A stretch of 64,000 nucleotides of DNA from Halosimplex aquaticum. GTDB taxonomy: Archaea; Halobacteriota; Halobacteria; Halobacteriales; Haloarculaceae. Below are positions 37,166 through 46,175 of the stretch, in pieces. The notes below the pieces were generated by a model. The model saw nothing but the letters and a program-made list of their open reading frames with translations, made no database searches and was not told the DNA's origin. The first letter of the stretch is position 1. Each line of letters starts with the position of its first letter. Both the position numbers and the translations under genes were made by a program. The DNA lies in NCBI RefSeq assembly GCF_028747785.1, contig NZ_CP118158.1, forward strand, positions 1,116,001 to 1,180,000, in the 5' to 3' direction.

Positions 37166-38497
37166 ATGGAACGGTCCCTCCGACGGCGGTCCCTCCTCCG
37201 GGCGGCAGGCGTCGCGGGCGCGGTCGCGCTCGCCGGCTGTCCGGCCGGTATCGGCGAATCGACCGGGTTCGAACCCGGCGAGGCCGACTGGCCGAGCTAC
37301 CGGTTCGACGCGTGCAACAACGGGGTACACCCCTCCGCACCCGGCCCGGGCGGCGACCTCTCGCTCGCGTGGACGGCGACGTACCGCGAGGACGCGGGAG
37401 CGGTTCCCGGCATGGGTCAGGTCTCCTCCCCGATCGTCCTCGACGGGACGGTCGCGGCGGCGGCCAACGTGCAGACCAGAGAGACCGCCGAGACGGTCGT
37501 CGCCGCGTTCGGTCTGGAGAGCGGCGAACGCCGCTGGGAACGCTCGTTTCCCCTGACGGGGGAAGGCGGAGGCGAAGGAGGGGCATCGGCACAGACGCTC
37601 GTCTCCGACGGCGAACGGCTCGTCGTCGCCACGAGATCCGACGGCTGGGCGCTCCGCGCGCTGTCGCCGAGCGACGGCGAGACGGAGTGGGAGCACGCGC
37701 TCGACACGCCCACCCGGGCGCCGATCACGGCCGACTCCGGATCGCTGGTCCTCGGCGACCAGTTGTACGCCGTGTACGACGCCGACGACGGGAGTCAGCA
37801 GTCGCGCTACGAGACGGATCAGGACCGGAAGTGGCGGAACCGCTACCCGCCGACGGTGACCGAGGACACCGTCTTCGCGACGGCGCACGACGAGATCCGC
37901 GCGGTCGACCGCGAGAGCGGCGAGGCGCGCTGGACGGCGAGCAACGACTTCTACTCGGTCCTCTACCAGGAGCGCGGCGCGCCGTTCAATTCCCCGGTCG
38001 TCGTCGACGGCGTCGCCTACGCGGTCTGCGGTCGCATCGCCAACAGGGACACCGGCGGGATGGTCGCCATCGACGTCGAGGACGGGTCACAGCTGTGGAC
38101 GGCGATCCCCGAGGGCGACGACCCCGCGAACTACGAGGGAGACCCCGAAGCGTTCGAGCAGGCCGCGTTCTACGGGATCCCCTTCGTCTTGGACGACACC
38201 GTCTACGCGCAGGGCATGGGACGCGGCGAATGGGGCGTTTTCGCCGTCGACGCCGCGGACGGCGCGGTCGAGCGCACGGAAAACGTCGGTGGACTGTTCG
38301 CGGCGGACGGCGTCGTCTACGGCGCGTCGGGCGGCGACCGCCTGTCGGTCTCGGCGACCGATCCGGCGGCCGACGAGAAGCTCGGGACAGCGACCGTCGA
38401 CGAGTGGGACGCACCCAGGGTCGGCCCCCAGGCGATCGCCGGCGAGTACTTCCTCGTCGCGACGAGCGAGGGGATCGCGGCGTTCGGGCCGAACTGA
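37166..38497 (+). CDS. PQQ-propeller lipoprotein
   Basis: A 443-residue exported lipoprotein. The signal is RRRSLLRAAGVAGAVALAGC with the lipobox cysteine near residue 24. The mature protein is an eight-bladed PQQ-type propeller; blade motifs such as AFGLESGERRWERSF, ALSPSDGETEWEHAL, AVDRESGEARWTA, and AIDVEDGSQLWTA carry the (A)xxxxG...W signature. It should be anchored outside the cell. Such propellers either bind PQQ or act as scaffolds; the residues for PQQ dehydrogenase activity are not evident. Another member of the same type is at 48656-49954. It converges on guaA. Confidence 0.85.
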   Translation: MERSLRRRSLLRAAGVAGAVALAGCPAGIGESTGFEPGEADWPSYRFDACNNGVHPSAPGPGGDLSLAWTATYREDAGAVPGMGQVSSPIVLDGTVAAAANVQTRETAETVVAAFGLESGERRWERSFPLTGEGGGEGGASAQTLVSDGERLVVATRSDGWALRALSPSDGETEWEHALDTPTRAPITADSGSLVLGDQLYAVYDADDGSQQSRYETDQDRKWRNRYPPTVTEDTVFATAHDEIRAVDRESGEARWTASNDFYSVLYQERGAPFNSPVVVDGVAYAVCGRIANRDTGGMVAIDVEDGSQLWTAIPEGDDPANYEGDPEAFEQAAFYGIPFVLDDTVYAQGMGRGEWGVFAVDAADGAVERTENVGGLFAADGVVYGASGGDRLSVSATDPAADEKLGTATVDEWDAPRVGPQAIAGEYFLVATSEGIAAFGPN

Positions 38498-38531
38498 GCG
38501 GAGAATCGTCGAGAAACCGGGGTCGGACCGC

Positions 38532-39449
38532 CTACTCGTACTCGATGGTCGCCGGCGGCTTGTGGGTCACGTCGTACAGCACCCGGGAGACGTTCTCGTT
38601 CTCGCCGGTGATGCGGCTCTGGATGCGCTGGAGCGTGTCCCAGTCGACCTCCTGGGCGCGGGCGGTCATGCCGTCGCGGCTCTCGACGGACCGGACGGCG
38701 ACGACCCAGCCGTGGACGCGGTTGTCGCCCTTGACGCCGGTCGCCTTGCCCAGCACTGCGGCGAGCGCCTGCCACGGCTCGTGCTCTTCGAGTTCCTCCT
38801 CGACGACGTGGTTGGCCTCGCGGGCGACCTCCAGTTTCTCCTCGGTGACCTCGCCGATGATGCGGACGGCGAGGCCTGGGCCGGGGAACGGCATCCGCTC
38901 GGCGATGATCTCCTCCAGGTCGAGTTCGCGGGCGACCTCGCGGACCTCGTCCTTGTAGAGGTCGCGCATCGGCTCGACGATGCCGTCGAAGTCGACGACC
39001 TCGGGGAGGCCGCCGACGTTGTGGTGGGACTTGATCGTCCCTTCGGACTCGATGCGGTCGGGGTAGATGGTCCCCTGGACGAGGTAGTCGGCGTCGACCT
39101 CCGTCGCGACCGTCTCGAACTCGCGGATGAACTGCTCGCCGATCGCGTGGCGCTTCTCTTCGGGGTCGGTCACGCCTTCGAGGGCGTCGAGGAAGCGGTC
39201 TTTCGCGTCGACGATCCGCAGCGAGTCCATGTAGTCGAAGGTCTCGCGGATCTGGTCGGTCTCGCCCTTGCGCATGAGGCCGGTGTCGACGTAGACGGGG
39301 GTCAGCTGGTCGCCGATGGCCTCGTAGGCCAGCGCGGCGGCCGTCGAGGAGTCGACGCCGCCCGACAGCGCGATGACGGCGTTGGCGTCGCCGACGGCGT
39401 CGGCGATCTCCTCGATCTTCTCGTCGATGAACGAGTCGACGTCGACCAT
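38532..39449 (-). CDS. guaA: GMP synthase, ATP-pyrophosphatase subunit
   Basis: A 305-residue protein of the split archaeal GMP synthase. The PP-loop [10 protein letters not shown] is at residues 27-36. The rest has [15 protein letters not shown], then [24 protein letters not shown] and [10 protein letters not shown], and ends with the dimerisation domain ([14 protein letters not shown]). It adenylates XMP and uses ammonia from a separate glutaminase (the GuaA N-terminal subunit), which is not in this window. The ATG shares one base with the pyrG stop (TGATG), so the pair is translationally coupled. Confidence 0.95.
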   Translation of the reverse strand: MVDVDSFIDEKIEEIADAVGDANAVIALSGGVDSSTAAALAYEAIGDQLTPVYVDTGLMRKGETDQIRETFDYMDSLRIVDAKDRFLDALEGVTDPEEKRHAIGEQFIREFETVATEVDADYLVQGTIYPDRIESEGTIKSHHNVGGLPEVVDFDGIVEPMRDLYKDEVREVARELDLEEIIAERMPFPGPGLAVRIIGEVTEEKLEVAREANHVVEEELEEHEPWQALAAVLGKATGVKGDNRVHGWVVAVRSVESRDGMTARAQEVDWDTLQRIQSRITGENENVSRVLYDVTHKPPATIEYE

Positions 39450-41134
39450 CAGACCTCCACCTCCTCGGAGTCGCGGGCGTCGCCACGCGTCTGCTCGCCC
39501 TTGCGCGCCTCGTCCTGCAGGTCGAGCGCGGCGCCGAGCAGGCCGACGAACGGCGGGCTGGCGCGGCCGGGCCGCGAGCGGAACTCGGGGTGGAACTGCG
39601 TCCCGAAGAAGTAGGGGTGCTCGGGGAGTTCGAGGATCTCCATCCGGCGGCCGGACTTCCCGGAGAAGCGCAGGCCCGCGGCTTCTAGGTCGTCGATGTA
39701 CTCGGGGTTGACCTCGTAGCGGTGGCGGTGTCGCTCCGTGCAGGTGTCGGCGCCGTAGACCTCGTGGGCGACGGTGCCTTCCTCGATTTCGGTGACGTGC
39801 GCGCCGAGGCGCATCGTCCCGCCCATGTCGTCGACGCCCTCCTGCTCGGGCAGGATGTCGATGACCGGGTAGGGCGTCTCCTCGTCGAGTTCCGTGGAGT
39901 GGGCGCCCTCCAGGTCGAGGACGTTGCGGGCGTACTCGACGACCGCGAGCTGGAAGCCGAGACAGAGGCCGAGGTAGGGGACGCGGTTCTCGCGGGCGTA
40001 GCGGATCGCCTCCATCTTGCCCTCGGTGCCCCGCGAGCCGAAGCCGCCGGGGACGACGACGGCGTCCATGCCGTCGAGTTCTCCGTTGTGGCCGTCAGCG
40101 AGCTTCTCCGCGTGGATCCACTCGGTGTTCACGTTGACGTTGTGGGCGAGGCCGGCGTGTTTCAGCGACTCGTAGATAGAGAGATAGGCGTCTTCGAGGC
40201 CGTACTTCCCGACGAGGGCCACGTCGACGGAGCCGGTCTGCTCCTGGGTGACGAGATCGCGCCACTCGTTGTGGCGCTCGTCTTTCGGGAGCGCGCGGTC
40301 GGAGAGGTCGAGGCGCTCCATGACGTACTCGTCGAGGCCCTCGTCCTCGACGACCAGCGGGACCTGGTAGATGTCCTCGACGTCGGGGTTCGAGAAGACG
40401 GCGTCCGTGGGAACGTCGCAGAACAGCGCGATCTTCTCCTTGGTCTGAGGGTCGAGCGGGTCGTCGGCCCGACCGACCAGGATGTCGGGCTGGAGCCCGA
40501 TCGACCGCAGTTCCTTGACGCTGTGCTGGGTGGGCTTGGTCTTCTGCTCGCCGTTTTTCGAGTACGGGACGAGCGTGACGTGGACGAAGAGGATGTCGTC
40601 CTCGTCTTCCTCGTGAGCGAACTGGCGCAGGGCTTCGAGGTAGGGCATGCCCTCGATGTCCCCGACGGTGCCGCCGACCTCGATGATGCAGACGTCGCTG
40701 CCCTCGGCGACCTCGCGGATGCGCCGCTTGATGTCGTTGGTGACGTGCGGGATGACCTGGACGGTCTTCCCGAGGTAGTCGCCCGAGCGCTCCTTCTCGA
40801 TGACGGACTGGTAGACCTTGCCCGTGGTCACGTTGTGCTTCGAGGTCATGTCGATGTCGAGGAACCGCTCGTAGTTCCCCAGGTCGAGGTCGACCTCGCC
40901 GCCGTCCTTGAGGACGTACACCTCCCCGTGCTGGAAGGGGTTCATCGTGCCCGCGTCGACGTTGAGGTACGGGTCCACCTTGACCGCGGTCACGTCGAAC
41001 CCGGCGTTCGAGAGCAGTCGGCCGGTACTCGCGGCGGTGATGCCCTTGCCCAGACCGGACATCACGCCCCCTGTGACGAAAACGAACTTGTTCCCCAGAG
41101 TCTCGTCGTACTCTGTTTCTGGCTCCGTCGGCAT
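39449..41134 (-). CDS. pyrG: CTP synthase
   Basis: A 561-residue enzyme that aminates UTP to CTP with glutamine and ATP. The synthetase domain starts with [20 protein letters not shown]. Further signatures are [20 protein letters not shown] and [15 protein letters not shown]. The class I amidotransferase domain follows from about residue 300, with the nucleophile Cys391 in LGLCLGFQ and HRHRYEVN near the end. The ATG at 41134 starts just before the conserved N-terminal strand. The gene is coupled to guaA by a 1-base overlap, giving a nucleotide-synthesis unit. A five-unit 17-bp tandem repeat lies upstream. Confidence 0.97.
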   Translation of the reverse strand: MPTEPETEYDETLGNKFVFVTGGVMSGLGKGITAASTGRLLSNAGFDVTAVKVDPYLNVDAGTMNPFQHGEVYVLKDGGEVDLDLGNYERFLDIDMTSKHNVTTGKVYQSVIEKERSGDYLGKTVQVIPHVTNDIKRRIREVAEGSDVCIIEVGGTVGDIEGMPYLEALRQFAHEEDEDDILFVHVTLVPYSKNGEQKTKPTQHSVKELRSIGLQPDILVGRADDPLDPQTKEKIALFCDVPTDAVFSNPDVEDIYQVPLVVEDEGLDEYVMERLDLSDRALPKDERHNEWRDLVTQEQTGSVDVALVGKYGLEDAYLSIYESLKHAGLAHNVNVNTEWIHAEKLADGHNGELDGMDAVVVPGGFGSRGTEGKMEAIRYARENRVPYLGLCLGFQLAVVEYARNVLDLEGAHSTELDEETPYPVIDILPEQEGVDDMGGTMRLGAHVTEIEEGTVAHEVYGADTCTERHRHRYEVNPEYIDDLEAAGLRFSGKSGRRMEILELPEHPYFFGTQFHPEFRSRPGRASPPFVGLLGAALDLQDEARKGEQTRGDARDSEEVEV

Positions 41135-41244
41135 ACTGACCGTCGGCGGTGCCCGCCCAAAACCGTTTCGGGAGACACTGCAAACCTGCCTAATTGTCAA
41201 CGGTTACCGGCCGCGGCGCCGATCCAGCGAATTCCGGTTGAACC

Positions 41245-41329
41245 GGAAACGCGGTCGGGCCGAAAATTCGGTGGGGCCGGAAACGCGGTGGGGTCTGAAA
41301 CGCGGTGGGGTCGAAAACACGGTCGGGTC
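41245..41329. repeat. Five tandem copies of a 17-bp unit upstream of pyrG
   Basis: Five back-to-back units of 17 bases, with consensus GGAAACGCGGTGGGGTC, run from 41245 to 41329. They differ at a few positions (for example GAAAATTCGGTGGGGCC in the second). A degenerate sixth unit may precede them at 41229-41244. The array is in the 217-bp gap between the alpha/beta-hydrolase gene and pyrG, about 110 bases upstream of the pyrG start. It is not coding in any convincing frame. Confidence 0.9.
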
Positions 41330-41351
41330 GGAACGGGTTCCCGTCCGTCGC

Positions 41352-41975
41352 TCACAGTTCGGCGACGAGAAAGTCGGCGACGACCGCGGCGACCTTGCCG
41401 GACTGGCCGACGAAGTGGTGGTCCGCGGCCAGTTCCGTCACGGCGAACCCACGTGCCTCCGCCCGTTCGACCACCGGTCGCCACTCGACGGTGTCGTCGC
41501 GCTCGCCGTAGACGACCTGTCCCGGACAGGCGATCCGCTCTGTCGCCGCGACGGCGTCGATGTCGTCGTCGATACGGGGTGCCGGCGCGAGCGCAGAGAC
41601 GGCCGCGAGGTCGGCCCCGGAACTCGACTCCTCGTCCGCGGCGACGAGCGCGAGACACCCGCCGAAGCTGTAGCCGAACAGGGCGACGGCCGCGTGGCGC
41701 TCGCGGGCCCACGTCAGGGCGTTCCCCGCGTCCCGTAACTCGCCGGGCCCCTCGTCCCAGTCGCCGTAGTCGAACCGGAGGCAGGCGATCCCTCGTTCGA
41801 CCAGCGCGTCCGCGACGGCCGTCAGCCGCCGGTCCGAGCGCGAGCCGCCCAGCTGCGGATGGGGCGGACAGGCGACGACGCAGGCCCGCTCGCCCGGGTC
41901 CTCGGACTCACCGTCGGGTGCGTCGAGCGACCCGCGCACGTCGCGGGCGCCAGGGATCACGACCGCTTCGCTCAT
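41352..41975 (-). CDS. Alpha/beta-hydrolase (dienelactone hydrolase-like)
   Basis: A 207-residue hydrolase. The N-terminal strand pair has CVVACPPHPQLGGS. The nucleophile Ser is in the elbow FGYSFGGC near residue 104. The Asp is probably in YGERDDTVEW, and the His in ADHHFVG near 188, so the triad is complete. The family includes dienelactone and KANL3/Tex30-like hydrolases; substrate unknown. It is upstream of pyrG in the same direction but separated by the 17-bp tandem repeat. Confidence 0.82.
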   Translation of the reverse strand: MSEAVVIPGARDVRGSLDAPDGESEDPGERACVVACPPHPQLGGSRSDRRLTAVADALVERGIACLRFDYGDWDEGPGELRDAGNALTWARERHAAVALFGYSFGGCLALVAADEESSSGADLAAVSALAPAPRIDDDIDAVAATERIACPGQVVYGERDDTVEWRPVVERAEARGFAVTELAADHHFVGQSGKVAAVVADFLVAEL

Positions 41976-42056
41976 GCCCCGACAGACGCGGCTCGGGGCC
42001 TCAAAGGTGTCGTCGGGCCACTGCCGACTTCGCGGCCTGTCGCGGGCGAGTTTCGA

Positions 42057-44863
42057 TCAGTCGTCGCCGCTGATCCGCGGTGCGGAGTCGACGCCGGTGA
42101 TCTCGAACCGTGCGCCGCCGTCCTCGCTCTCGGTGACGGCGACGTCCCAGCCGTGTGCTTCGACGATCCGCTCGACGATGGCGAGGCCGAATCCCGTGTT
42201 CTCGGGGGGAGGTCGAGAAGCCGGAATCGAACACGCGGTCGCGCACGTCCCCCGCGATACCGGGGCCGTCGTCCGCGACGTAGAACCCGTCGTCCAGGTC
42301 GCCGACCGTGATACGGACGTCGTCGCCGCCGTGTTCTAGCGCGTTCCGGAACAGGTTCTCCAGCAACTGCGGCAGCCGGTCCCCGTCGGCCACGATGGCC
42401 CGGTCGGTCGCGACCGCGAGTTCGCCGTCGCCGGACTCGACGTTCCGCCAGCTCGCGGTCGCGATCCGCTCTTAGGTCGACGGGTTCGGGCTCGGAGATC
42501 GTCTCGCCCTGCCGGGACAGCGCCAGGAGGTCCTCGATCAGGTGCTCCATGCGCTCGACGGAGCGGTGACAGCGCTCGAAGTGCTCCGGGTCGCCGGTCT
42601 CCTCGGCCATCTCCAGCGCGCCGTTGAGGACGGTCAGGGGATTCCGGAGGTCGTGGGAGACGACGCTGGTGAACTCCTCGAGGCGCTCGTTCTTCCGTTC
42701 GAGCTCGTCGCGCTGGTGCCTGAGTTCGGCCTCGTGGTCGGCGCGCTCGAACGCGGCGTTCGCCGCGGTCGCCAGGATCCGCCCGAGGAAGACGTCCGTC
42801 TCGTCGAACGTGGCGGGCTCGGTCGAACCGGCGGACAGCGTGCCGAACTCCCCGATCGGGAAGATCAGGAGGCTCTGCAGCGCCGTGTCGGCGTCGACGG
42901 CGTCGTCGTACCGGCTGATGTCGTCGAACGCCCGCGATTCACCGGTCTCGAACGCCTCCCAGTTGAAGCTCCCGCCTTCCGGGGTGAACGTCGGCCGGTC
43001 GTCTAACACCTCGTCGACGCGGTCGCTGGACGCGACGGGCACGAGCCCGCCTTCGTCGGCGTCGTACGACCGCACCATCACGAGCGGGAAGCCCAGGATG
43101 TCCTCGGCCTCCGCGACGACGAGGTCGGCGATGACATCGCGCCCCTCGGTCTGCATGAGCTCGAGCGTCAGGTCTTGCAGGCGTTCGAGGCGCTGCTCGC
43201 GTTCCCGGCGGCGGCGGGCCTGCTCGACCCGGTCGAGCGCCGTCGTGAGCGTGGTCGACAGGATCTCGACCAGCGTCTCGTCCGTCTCGGTGATCGCGCC
43301 CGCGTCGTCCGAGGAGACGATGAACACGCCGTGGTCGTCCATCGGATAGAGGATGACGCTCCGGGCGGGCGTGTCCTCGGTCAGTCCCTCGTACCCCGGC
43401 ACGTCGTCGATGCGCACCGGCTCGCCGCGCTCGAACACGTCCCAGACGAGGGCGGCGCGCGTCCCCTCGGGCGCATCGCGCGGGTACGTCGGGATCTCGT
43501 CGAAGACGTCGCGGACCGAGTCGACGACCGCGGCCGGAGTGAGGAGGTCGCCGGCGTCGTTCACCAGGTGGACGGAGCTCAACCGGGCGTCGATGACCTC
43601 GTCCGCCGCGTCGGTGGCGACCCGGGCCGTCTCGGTCTTCGTCCGCGTGTGCATCAGCGCGCGCGTCCGCTCCTGGAGGCGATTGAGCTTCCGCTCGCGC
43701 GTCTTCTGGGCGGTGACTTCGCGGTACACCCAGAGGTGGCCGTCGCCGTCCGCGAGTTCGATCGGTCGGTAGCTCCGGGCGACGGTCCGGCCGTCGCGGA
43801 GCGAGAGCCCCTCGTCGCGGACCCGCTCGCGGTCGGCCACGAGTTCGTTGACGCGGTCGACGAACGCCTCCGGGTCGGCGAACGACTCGCCGATCGTCTC
43901 GGCCAGCCGCTCGCAGTCCGACCCGACGACGCCCTCGGGCGTCCCGGACAGGTCGAACAGGTCGAACAACTGCGCGTTGGCCGTGAGCACGTTCCGCGAC
44001 TCGTCCTCGGCGAGCACGCCGACCGGGAGCGTGTCGAACAGCGTCGACAGCAGCGCGTTCGTGCGTTCGAGGGCTCGCTCTCGCTCCTTGCGGTCGGTCA
44101 CGTCGACGGAGATCCCCAGGGCGGCCTCCGCGTCGGTGTCGGTGAAGTCGTACGGGAGCAACTGCGGCTCGAAGACGTGCGTCTCGCCCTCCGCGTCCCG
44201 CAACTCGACTTCGTGCAGTCGCTCGGTGGAGTTCGATTCGACCACCTCTGCGACGGCCGCTCGAAGCCCCGCGGCGACCTCCTCGTCGAGGACGTCGCTC
44301 ACGTTCGTCCCTTCGAGCTCCGACACGGGGGTGCCGTGAAAGGCCGCCAGGGACTCGTTCGCGAGCAGACACGTCCCGTCTTCGTCGACCACGTAGAGGT
44401 GTTCGGGGAGCGAATCGACGATCTCGCGGAGGCGGTTCTCGCTCCGCTCGGCGAGCCGGCGCGTCCGGTAGTGTTCGACGGCGTTGGCGATGCGGTTGGC
44501 CAGCACCGTGTACTGGTCGGTCCCGCCTTCCTTCTGGAGGTAGTCCGTCACGCCGGCCGAGATGGCGTCGCTGGCCACCGCTTCCGACCCCTTCCCCGTG
44601 AACAGGATGAACGGCAGGTCCGGGTAGTCCTCCCGGACCGCTTCGAGGAACTCAATCCCCGTCCGCCCGGGCATGTCGTAGTCCGAGACGAGGCAATCGA
44701 ACTCGCCGGTCGCGAGCCGTTCGGCCCCCTCGTCGGCGTCGGTCGCCGTCTCGACGGTGAACCGGTCGTCTTCCCGTTCGAGAAACGTGGCGGTCAGGTC
44801 CGCGACATCCGGGTCGTCGTCGACAGTCAGCACCCGGATGTCCTCCGTGGAGGCCGAACTCAT
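42057..44863 (-). pseudogene. Hybrid sensor histidine kinase gene with two frameshifts
   Basis: Read through two +1 shifts, this encodes about 934 residues: a receiver domain (residues 9-125, with phospho-acceptor region LVSDYDMPG), two PAS domains (about 140-265 and 280-400), two GAF domains (about 415-560 and 580-720), the HisKA helix with SVVSHDLRNPLTVL, and a HATPase domain. The first shift is near 42472, where the frame needs one base skipped after CTA (rare codons CTA-AGA). The second is in a run of six G (42204-42209). Corrected, the HATPase motifs are [26 protein letters not shown], then [16 protein letters not shown]. As it stands the product loses the end of its ATP-binding domain. 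It is divergent from pspA. Confidence 0.8.
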
Positions 44864-45170
44864 TAGTTCGAACATCTGTAAGATCGGCAATAACGGTTTG
44901 GGCGCCAGTCTCGGTCGTGAAACCGCGAGGTCGCTCCCGTCGGCGAGTTCGTCGGCGCTCTCACGCCTCGATCCCCCGCCGTTCCGGCTCTCTCGGGGGA
45001 TTCGCGCGGTCTGCTCTCCCAGTCGCTGGATCGGTCGTCGCCCCACCGATTCGGCTGTCCGTGACTCCGGTCGAATCGGCCGCGTCCGGGGCCGGGCGGG
45101 CGGCGTTCGTGCGTGGGAACACCAAATTCGGGCTGAAAAACAATTAAAGGCTCGGGCACAAAGCGGGGGT
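44864..45170. other. 307-bp intergenic region between the sensor kinase and pspA
   Basis: A divergent promoter region. The pspA side has a TATA-like box at 45141-45149. I see no convincing gene; frames across the region are Arg/Pro/Ser-rich shadows. Confidence 0.6.
45141..45149 (+). promoter_or_regulatory. TATA-like box of pspA
   Basis: CAATTAAAG is centred about 26 bases before the ATG at 45171. Confidence 0.6.
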
Positions 45171-46073
45171 ATGGGAATACTCTCGCGCGCCTCCTACGTC
45201 GTCCGGTCGAAGATCAACGCTATCCTGAACCGGGCGGAGGACCCCTCCGAGACGCTCGATTACTCCTACGAGCAACTGCGCGACCAGCTCCAGGACGTCA
45301 AACAGGGAATCGCGGACCTGACGACCCAGAAGAAGCGCCTGGAGATACAGAAGCGCCGCCTCGAGGAGAACGTCGAGAAGCACAACGAACAGGCCCGCGA
45401 GGCCGTCCGGCAGGACCGCGACGACCTCGCCCGCAAGGCCCTCGAGAAGAAAAAGCAGAAGATGAACCAGATCGAGGACCTGGAGGGCCAGATCGCCGAA
45501 CTGCAGGGCCAGCAGGACAAGCTGGTCGAGCAGAAGAACAAGCTCCAGAGCCGCATCGAGGAGTTCCGCACGAAGAAGGAGACGATGAAGGCCCGCTACG
45601 AGGCCGCCGAGGCCAGCGCCAAGGTCTCCGAGGCGATGACCGGCGCCGGCGACGAGTTCGAGGACGTCGGCCGCGCCATCGAGCGCGCCGAGGAGCGCAC
45701 CGAGGACATGGAGGCCCGCTCGCAGGCGATGGACGAACTCCAGGAGACCGGCGCGTTCGACGACGTCCTCTCGGACAAGGACTCGATCGACCGCGAACTC
45801 GAACAGCTCAGCACCGACAGCTCCGTCGACGCCGAGCTGAACACGCTGAAAGGCGAGATGGGCAAGGGCACGACGGAGACCGAGACCGAGAGCGCCGACG
45901 CGGGCGGATCCGACTCCGGGAGCGCGGACGTCGAAACCGAAGACGTCGACGTGGACGCCGCCGACGTAGACGCGCCGGACGTCGACGTCAACGGCGAGGG
46001 CGGCGAGGACGTCTCGGTCGACGACTCCGAGGTAGAGGCCGAACTGGAAGAGCTGAAAGAGGACGAGCAGTAG
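45171..46073 (+). CDS. pspA: PspA/IM30-family membrane-stress protein
   Basis: A 300-residue protein. It starts MGILSRASYVVRSKINAILN, the amphipathic helix that binds membranes, followed by AEDPSETLDYSYEQL, the family signature. Residues 35-200 are long coiled-coil helices rich in Lys/Gln/Glu. The last ~80 residues are an acidic, disordered tail (DVDVDAADVDAPDVDV region), longer than in bacterial PspA. Homologues form membrane-remodelling ESCRT-III-like assemblies and protect the membrane under stress. No PspF, PspB or PspC genes are nearby. Confidence 0.93.
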   Translation: MGILSRASYVVRSKINAILNRAEDPSETLDYSYEQLRDQLQDVKQGIADLTTQKKRLEIQKRRLEENVEKHNEQAREAVRQDRDDLARKALEKKKQKMNQIEDLEGQIAELQGQQDKLVEQKNKLQSRIEEFRTKKETMKARYEAAEASAKVSEAMTGAGDEFEDVGRAIERAEERTEDMEARSQAMDELQETGAFDDVLSDKDSIDRELEQLSTDSSVDAELNTLKGEMGKGTTETETESADAGGSDSGSADVETEDVDVDAADVDAPDVDVNGEGGEDVSVDDSEVEAELEELKEDEQ

Positions 46074-46175
46074 CGCCCCGCTGGACGACCGGGACGGACT
46101 CGACGGCCTGATCGGCGGCGGCGAACCCGCCGACGCCGGCAGCACATTTTTGTTCACCCCTCGACACGTTCCAGT

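Noticed and set aside
37263..37278. CCGGGTTCGAACCCGG, a 16-bp palindrome that looks like a tRNA T-arm
   Set aside because: It lies inside the coding sequence of the PQQ lipoprotein just after the lipobox, and no acceptor, D-arm or anticodon arm can be built around it.
42466..42476. Programmed +1 frameshift at CTA-AGA in the sensor kinase
   Set aside because: Rare codons fit such a signal, but a second shift in a G run nearby makes mutation or sequencing error simpler; kept only as an alternative.
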